Of a stretch of 12,296 nt of DNA, positions 7,446 to 12,296 are shown piece after piece (position 1 is the stretch's first letter; the number at the start of each line of letters is the position of its first letter). The stretch is taken from assembly GCA_025980625.1 (NCBI GenBank), contig JAICXG010000068.1, positions 1 to 12,296 of the forward strand, written 5' to 3'. The stretch is from Chthoniobacterales bacterium (GTDB taxonomy: Bacteria > Verrucomicrobiota > Verrucomicrobiia > Chthoniobacterales > UBA10450). The notes beneath the pieces were generated by a model. That model saw only the letters and a program-made list of their open reading frames with translations. It searched no databases and had not been told where the DNA came from. The position numbers were made by a program, and so were the translations under genes.

Positions 7446-7450
7446 CACCG

Positions 7451-8029
7451 ATGAAGTCATCTTCCGCTATCCAGCAAACTGTAACTAATCTCTTGAAACG
7501 CTGGGATAACGGAGACCAGAAAGCTTTGGCGGAACTGACCCCGCTGATCTACGGCGAGCTTCATCGGCTCGCGCATCATCAGATGGGAGGCCAGCGCGCC
7601 GATCATACCCTGCAAACCACGGCCTTGGTCAACGAAGCCTATCTGCGTTTGGCTGATCAGACCCAGATGAATTGGGAGAATCGCGTCCACTTTTTCGCCG
7701 TGGCCGCGCGGGCGATGCGCCAGATTCTGGTTGATTACGCGAGGGGCCAGCGGGCACGAAAGCGCGGAGGCGGCGCCTTGAAGGTGGAGTTAGATGAGGC
7801 TGCGCTGGTCTCTCCGATGGAAGCGAAGGAACTGGTCGATCTGCACGAGGCTTTGGAGAAGCTGGCCGAGCTCGATTCCAGGAAAGGACAGGTAGTCGAG
7901 CTGAAGTATTTTGGCGGCCTTAACTATGATGAGATCGCCGAAGTGCTTCAGACCTCGCGTGCGACGGTAAGACGTGACTGGGAATTTTCCAAGTTGTGGC
8001 TCTACACCGAACTGCGCGACGCCGGCTAA
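7451..8029 (+). CDS. ECF-type RNA polymerase sigma factor, TIGR02999-like
   Basis: This 192-residue sigma factor has only regions 2 and 4. Region 2 spans about residues 10-105 (TLQTTALVNEAYLRL at 53-67, then FFAVAARAMRQILVDYAR at 81-98, the core- and -10-binding part). Region 4 spans about 128-188 (KGQVVELKYFGGLNYDEIAEVL followed by the helix TSRATVRRDW that reads the -35). Such factors in Verrucomicrobiota, Acidobacteriota and Planctomycetota usually sit next to Ser/Thr kinases. Where typical ECF factors have the acidic D-A-E-D motif before LVQE, this protein has Q-T-T-A (55-58), so Thr56 or Thr57 may be phosphorylated to supply the charge, as reported for kinase-controlled ECF43 factors. 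No anti-sigma gene is nearby, and the kinase gene at 9376 is the natural partner. A terminator-like hairpin follows the stop codon. Confidence 0.94.
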   Translation: MKSSSAIQQTVTNLLKRWDNGDQKALAELTPLIYGELHRLAHHQMGGQRADHTLQTTALVNEAYLRLADQTQMNWENRVHFFAVAARAMRQILVDYARGQRARKRGGGALKVELDEAALVSPMEAKELVDLHEALEKLAELDSRKGQVVELKYFGGLNYDEIAEVLQTSRATVRRDWEFSKLWLYTELRDAG

Positions 8030-8035
8030 CAGACG

Positions 8036-8074
8036 AGATCCTCGGCCCGCGAGGTGCGAGCCGAGGATTTGTTT
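8036..8074 (+). terminator. Intrinsic terminator after the sigma factor gene
   Basis: ATCCTCGGC (8038-8046) pairs perfectly with GCCGAGGAT (8060-8068) around a 13-base loop, and one A-T and one G-T pair can extend the stem. It is followed by TTGTTT and starts within 10 bases of the stop codon at 8027-8029. The T-rich side fits termination on the plus strand only. Confidence 0.72.
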
Positions 8075-8115
8075 GGGAGATTTAGAGCTATCGGCAATGA
8101 TCTCGCCTGGCCACT

Positions 8116-9237
8116 TCAGCGAATAGGAATCAGCGCATAGGCGCGAGAGACTCCATTAGCTGACCCTTCGCCGGTGATCGCGCCGCTGCTGTTCACACTG
8201 CGGGCGATTTCGAGAACCCAACCTCGGCCGGAAGGAATTACGGTATTCAGATCGATGCCTGGGCTGTTTGCATCCTTCCAGAGAAAGGCGTGCGACTCGG
8301 AGAAGTCGGCATTGTAGGCCGTGCCTACGATCTGCCCATTCTCGCTGATGCCTTCCGCTGTGCCGTTAGGGAACTCGTCGCTCGTGCTCAGGATAATTGC
8401 CGGACTCGAGCTGTTGGCCCAGAACACGGCACGCGTTTGGGAGAAGTCAGCATTGTAAGCAAGACCTGCCATGCTTCCTGAGTCGTTAAGTCCGTGGGAC
8501 ACTGTCAAATCCGAGCTGATACCACCGGCATCGGTGTAGATAAAATCGCCGCCGGGCGAAGCTAACGCTACTGGAGTGCTTGTGCTGTTGTCCCAATATG
8601 CGGCGTGACATTCGACAAAGTCCGGGCTGCAGCCATCTCCGAAAATATTGCCAGCCGTGTTAACGCTGAGGGCTTCACCAAACGGTAACTCGTCGCTCAA
8701 TTCGTTAAGATAAGTCGCTGTTGCACTGCTATTCGACCAGAAGACCGGCAGTTCGGTGTCAGAAAAGAAAGTGCCGACAATCTGGCCGCCAACATTGATC
8801 CCCGACGCCTGACCGTAAACTCCGTCGGGCAAGCCGGGGAGTTCCACTGGAGCGCTTTGGGGCGAAGCCCAAAATACCGGCACTGGGTTGGAAATCGGGC
8901 TCGCCAGTCCGACCATTTGGTTCCGTGAATTCATGCCCAGGCCTCGGCTGCCATCGAACCCGGGTAACGTGCCGAGATCGATCACCGCACCTTTGGGCTT
9001 GGGCCAAAAACCGGCGTCTCGGTCCGCGCCGCCCAAATAAATCGAGCCGAGAATTTGGTCCGCATCGCCGATCACGTTGCCAAAGCCATTCTTGCCCAGG
9101 TTAATGACCCGATAGCGCGTCGAAGTCGCAGTGTTTGAATTACTCCCCGAGATTTGTCTCTTCTGACCGGCCGCGACCGTCGCGGCTGTGAGCAAGACAA
9201 TGATGAATGTAAAGTTCAGGCGATTTAGTTTGTTCAT
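8116..9237 (-). CDS. Secreted HAF-repeat protein
   Basis: The 373-residue product has a signal peptide (residues 1-23, cleavage probably after VAA). The rest consists of about six repeats of roughly 45-55 residues, each ending in an aromatic-Trp pair (Phe77-Trp78, 122-123, 166-167, Tyr214-Trp215, 272-273, Leu319-Trp320). Each repeat carries a G-I-N-x-x-G-Q-I-V-G-like strand, with HAFLW at 316-320 giving the HAF name. This points to an extracellular beta-rich, propeller-like protein; the family function is not known. The last repeats are nearly copies (AYNADFS at 260-266 and 307-313), suggesting recent internal duplication. No clear Shine-Dalgarno sequence precedes the ATG, but the upstream element shared with the cupin gene sits 20 bases from it. 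The gene lies in the opposite orientation between the sigma gene and its presumed kinase. Confidence 0.88.
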   Translation of the reverse strand: MNKLNRLNFTFIIVLLTAATVAAGQKRQISGSNSNTATSTRYRVINLGKNGFGNVIGDADQILGSIYLGGADRDAGFWPKPKGAVIDLGTLPGFDGSRGLGMNSRNQMVGLASPISNPVPVFWASPQSAPVELPGLPDGVYGQASGINVGGQIVGTFFSDTELPVFWSNSSATATYLNELSDELPFGEALSVNTAGNIFGDGCSPDFVECHAAYWDNSTSTPVALASPGGDFIYTDAGGISSDLTVSHGLNDSGSMAGLAYNADFSQTRAVFWANSSSPAIILSTSDEFPNGTAEGISENGQIVGTAYNADFSESHAFLWKDANSPGIDLNTVIPSGRGWVLEIARSVNSSGAITGEGSANGVSRAYALIPIR

Positions 9238-9257
9238 AGTTTTGTATTGGTTTGTTG

Positions 9258-9324
9258 GTTTCCAGTGACGAGAAACGAGAACAACCCGCCAAAGTGCTCA
9301 TCTGAAGAAAATTTTTCTTTCAAG
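9258..9324 (-). promoter_or_regulatory. Shared upstream element, copy 2: candidate ECF-type promoter for the HAF-repeat gene
   Basis: On the minus strand: an A/T-rich tract (about 9324-9306), ATGAGCACTTTG (9301-9290), 10 bases, CTCGTTT (9279-9273), 8 bases, TGGAAAC (9264-9258), then 20 bases to the HAF-repeat ATG. All 26 block positions equal those of copy 1 at 7336-7379. Only 3 of the 18 spacer positions match, so this is selected conservation rather than a fresh duplication. The A/T tract matches copy 1 at about three quarters of positions with one gap. The plus-strand kinase start is 75 bases away on the other side and could also use the region. Confidence 0.65.
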
Positions 9325-9375
9325 ACCCGGGGCGAGCGCGGAAGATAGTCGAGCAGCGATGCGTAATCTGGGCCT

Positions 9376-12276
9376 ATGACCTCGGCGCAGTTACAGACGA
9401 TTGAAGGAATCTTTCGAGCGGCGAGTGAGCTCGACCCGGCAGAGGTTGCCGCATTCCTGAAAAAGGTTTGCAAGGGCGACAAGGCCTTGCACTGCAAATT
9501 AGAAGCGCTTCTTGCCTCCCGCGAGACAGCGGCGAATTTTCTCGAAATCTCAGCCACCGGTCTCGCGACCAGAGTCATTCAAAGACGGCAAGCTGAGTCA
9601 GTCGTCGGGCAAGTTATCGGCCATTACAAGATCTCTCACCCGATCGGCAGCGGCGGGATGGGCGAGGTTTATCTCGCGACCGACATCCGGGCCGGTCGCA
9701 AGGCAGCGCTGAAGCTTCTTCCCAACCGCTTTGCCGCGGACCCCGACCGGTTACGGCGATTCCAACAGGAAGCTCAGGCCGTGACTGCGCTCAACCATCC
9801 CAACATCCTGACAGTCTATGAGGTCGGACAGGATGACTCTACCTACTATATAGCGAGTGAACTAATCGAAGGCGAAACCTTGCGTCAACGGCTCTTGCCC
9901 AAGCGAATAGAGTTAGGCGAAGCGGTCGAGATCGCCATTCAAGTGGCCAGCGCACTGGCTGCGGCTCACGATGCCGACATCATCCATCGTGATATCAAGC
10001 CGGAAAACCTCATGGTTCGCCCCGATGGCTACGTGAAGGTGCTAGATTTTGGAATTGCGAAGCTTGCGAGCCAGAAGCTGACCGCTTCGGCATCGATCGA
10101 CGAAGTCTTTTCGCCTTCCGCAACAAGCCACGGACTGGTGCCCGGAACAGTGCGGTATATGTCGCCGGAACAAGCGCGTGGCGCGCAGGTGGACAAAAGC
10201 ACTGACATCTGGAGTCTCGGCGCAGTTCTCTATGAAATGATAACCGGGCAGGCGCCATTTAGCGGAAATGGCACGGAAGAAGTTATCGCGGCGATTCTCG
10301 AAAGAGAGCCGCCACCGCTCGCCAATGATGTGAGCAATGCTCCGGCGGAGCTTCAGCAGATAGTGAGCAAGGCGCTGTGCAAACAACCGAGCCAGCGCTA
10401 TTCCAGCGCGCATGATCTTCTGCACGCGCTTAAGTCATTCCGTCGCCAGATGGAAGTCAGCGCCGAGTTAGACCGGCGCGGGAGCTCTGGCCGTTCCTGG
10501 GTGCGAGGATGGCGCGCCGCTCTGGCCACCGGAATCCTGGCTACTCTCCTTGTCCTTTTCTTTTATTCCCTTCGCCGGCCGGCGAGTAACTCAGCGGCGG
10601 ACAAAAGCATCGCTGTTCTGCCCTTGGAGAACCTGAGCGAAGACAAGGAGAACGCCTTTTTCGCCGACGGGGTCCAAGATGAGTTGTTGTCAAACCTTGC
10701 GAAGATTAAGGACCTGAAAGTGATCAGCCGCACATCGGTGATGCAGTACAAGAGCGGTGTGAGTCACAATCTCAGAGACATCGCGCGGCAACTGGGAGTC
10801 AGCAACGTCGTCGAAGGGAGCGTCCGTCGTTTCGGAAACCACGTGCGAGTTTCAGTGCAGCTAATCGACGCGCGCACCGACCGGCACCTGTGGGGCGAAA
10901 ACTATGATCGTACTCTGACGGACTCGGTTTCGCTGCAGGGCGAATTGGCGACCGATATTGCCGACGCGATTGGCGCGACGCTCAGCCCGCAGGAGAGAGC
11001 GCGCTTAGAAGCTACGCCCACAAAAAATCCTACCGCTTACGATGCGTATCTGCGCGCGCGAGCGATTCCGGTGGATTGGGGATTTAACGCCGAAGGTGAT
11101 ATTGAAGGCGCAATTCACCTCTATGAAAGAGCGGTTGAGTTAGATCCGAATTTTACCCTGGCCTGGGCATATCTCTCGATTGCGCAGGTCCAAAGTGTCT
11201 GGAAAGGACTCGATCCAAGCGCGGCGCGCGTGGCGGCGGCTAAGAATGCGCTCGACCGCGCGCTCGCGCTGGACCCAACCCTTCCGGAAGTTCACCTGGC
11301 TCTTGGCTATTACCGCTTCAACGAGGGGAACAAAACGAGCGCGCTCGCAGAATTCAGGCAAGCCGAACAAGGTCTCCCGAACAGTGCTGATGTCATAGAA
11401 GCGATCGCCAGGATGCAACGAACACTCGGCCACTGGGACGACGCGGTGGCGGACCTACGTCGCTCCATTGAGCTCGATCCTCGCGACATCAGGGCTTCTA
11501 ACAATCTGGCGCTTACCTACTGTGCGATGCGCCGTTTTCCTGAGGCTCTGGCCACACTCGACCGCGTACTTGCCTGGGATCCGACGAATGCCCGTGCCCT
11601 TCTCACGAAAGCGGATGCTCTTGTTTCGATTGGCGATCTCCAGGCAGCCGCGCCGCTGATTGCAAATCCGAAACTCCCAGCGAACCGGCGCGCTACGTAC
11701 GCGCTGTTGCAGCGTGATTATGCCGCGGCGGTAGAGATACTTTCAAAAGAGTTAGCCATGCAAAGAGATCGACGCGATCCTAACGATATCCTTGCTCTTG
11801 CTTTCAGCCAGCAACTTGCCGGCAAGCTTTCAGCAGCAAGCGCCACTTACCAAAAGGCGATCGAAAATTTTCGCCGCGAGCTCGAGAAGGTCGCACCGGG
11901 TTCTTTTACCGAGGCGGACGCGCATGGTCGTTTGGCGGCGGCTTATGCGGGTTTGGGTAAAGCGAACTCGGCTATCGCTGAAGGACAAAGAGCCATGGCC
12001 CTGGCGCCAAGCTCCGAGTATCCAGAACTTGGCCCGAACCTGGAGGATGAGATGGCACGCACCTACGCACAACTTGGGGATGCGGGTCACGCCATTTCCA
12101 TGCTCAAGCGACTGCTACAGACGTCATATAGCGGCGCTACCTTTCTGACTCCTGCGACGCTGCGGCTCGATCCGATCTGGGATGCAATCCGCAACGATCC
12201 ACGCTTTCAACAATTGTCGGCAGAAAAGGTGCCGTTGCCGGAAAAGCGGACTGCCGCGGTCATGACAAAGCCCTAG
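9376..12276 (+). CDS. Receptor-like Ser/Thr protein kinase with TolB-like and TPR domains
   Basis: The 966-residue product starts with a helical leader (1-70, including ELDPAEVAAFL and LEALLAS) common to this kinase group. The kinase domain is at about 84-352: glycine loop GSGGMG (91-96), Lys113, catalytic HRDIKPEN (204-211, Asp206), DFG (224-226) and SPE (263-265), so it should be active. One transmembrane segment (about 378-398) puts the kinase inside and the rest outside the cytoplasmic membrane. Residues about 410-535 match the TolB-N/FlgO-like region (KSIAVLPLENLSED, FADGVQDELLSNLAKI, VVEGSVRR, HLWGENYDR). TPR-like helix pairs fill about 555-945 and presumably sense a protein ligand. The ATG at 9376 lacks a clear Shine-Dalgarno sequence but is followed at once by the family-typical leader. 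It likely phosphorylates the sigma factor encoded at 7451-8029; the intervening HAF-repeat gene is reversed, so kinase and sigma are transcribed separately. Confidence 0.93.
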   Translation: MTSAQLQTIEGIFRAASELDPAEVAAFLKKVCKGDKALHCKLEALLASRETAANFLEISATGLATRVIQRRQAESVVGQVIGHYKISHPIGSGGMGEVYLATDIRAGRKAALKLLPNRFAADPDRLRRFQQEAQAVTALNHPNILTVYEVGQDDSTYYIASELIEGETLRQRLLPKRIELGEAVEIAIQVASALAAAHDADIIHRDIKPENLMVRPDGYVKVLDFGIAKLASQKLTASASIDEVFSPSATSHGLVPGTVRYMSPEQARGAQVDKSTDIWSLGAVLYEMITGQAPFSGNGTEEVIAAILEREPPPLANDVSNAPAELQQIVSKALCKQPSQRYSSAHDLLHALKSFRRQMEVSAELDRRGSSGRSWVRGWRAALATGILATLLVLFFYSLRRPASNSAADKSIAVLPLENLSEDKENAFFADGVQDELLSNLAKIKDLKVISRTSVMQYKSGVSHNLRDIARQLGVSNVVEGSVRRFGNHVRVSVQLIDARTDRHLWGENYDRTLTDSVSLQGELATDIADAIGATLSPQERARLEATPTKNPTAYDAYLRARAIPVDWGFNAEGDIEGAIHLYERAVELDPNFTLAWAYLSIAQVQSVWKGLDPSAARVAAAKNALDRALALDPTLPEVHLALGYYRFNEGNKTSALAEFRQAEQGLPNSADVIEAIARMQRTLGHWDDAVADLRRSIELDPRDIRASNNLALTYCAMRRFPEALATLDRVLAWDPTNARALLTKADALVSIGDLQAAAPLIANPKLPANRRATYALLQRDYAAAVEILSKELAMQRDRRDPNDILALAFSQQLAGKLSAASATYQKAIENFRRELEKVAPGSFTEADAHGRLAAAYAGLGKANSAIAEGQRAMALAPSSEYPELGPNLEDEMARTYAQLGDAGHAISMLKRLLQTSYSGATFLTPATLRLDPIWDAIRNDPRFQQLSAEKVPLPEKRTAAVMTKP

Positions 12277-12296
12277 GCCGGGGTTAACTCCTCTCT

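Noticed and set aside
7380..7450. Shared element as a plus-strand promoter for the sigma and kinase genes
   Set aside because: The conserved blocks keep exact distance to the minus-strand starts (21 bases in both) but not to the plus-strand ones (72 and 75 bases), and similarity stops soon after the A/T tract on that side. Not excluded, but less likely.
8290..8481. Near-identical short sequences within the HAF-repeat gene (around 8299 and 8440)
   Set aside because: They are the coding of two similar protein repeats (AYNADFS region), not a separate repeat element or CRISPR.

Overview
The window looks like chromosomal DNA of a GC-rich soil bacterium, most likely of Verrucomicrobiota (Chthoniobacterales-like). 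The clues are an ECF sigma factor of the TIGR02999 type near a one-protein Ser/Thr kinase-TolB-like-TPR receptor, a secreted NHL-repeat protein with tandem C-terminal modules of a kind I associate with that phylum, and a secreted HAF-repeat protein. Taxonomy is inferred from protein style only; there is no rRNA or tRNA gene.

Layout: (1) 9-1652 (+) encodes a secreted NHL-repeat beta-propeller protein, facing (2) 1707-2753 (-), an FAD-dependent oxidoreductase of the geranylgeranyl-reductase type. (3) 2776-4455 (+) is uvrC, head to head with gene 2 across a 22-base gap, followed 16 bases later by (4) 4472-6328 (+), a class B penicillin-binding protein (PBP2-like). (5) 6329-6769 has no intact gene; it holds a GC-rich hairpin and what appears to be a frameshifted RES-domain toxin remnant. 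(6) 6770-9237 alternates a secreted cupin (-), an ECF sigma factor (+) and a secreted HAF-repeat protein (-). (7) 9376-12276 (+) is the receptor-like Ser/Thr kinase.

Two points deserve most attention. First, the cupin and HAF genes, otherwise unrelated, share an upstream element: three identical blocks at identical spacing and at the same distance from both start codons, with an A/T-rich tract behind. Read toward these genes it resembles an ECF-type promoter with an UP-like tract. The sigma gene lies between the two targets and the kinase is next to the second. The sigma factor also lacks the usual acidic motif of region 2.2 and has Thr-Thr there, as in sigma factors activated by kinase phosphorylation. 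Together this suggests a kinase-sigma switch controlling at least two secreted proteins. Second, uvrC is odd: it is compact, lacks the usual Cys cluster between the GIY-YIG and UVR parts, and carries a 126-base (42-codon) palindromic repeat in frame inside the nuclease domain.
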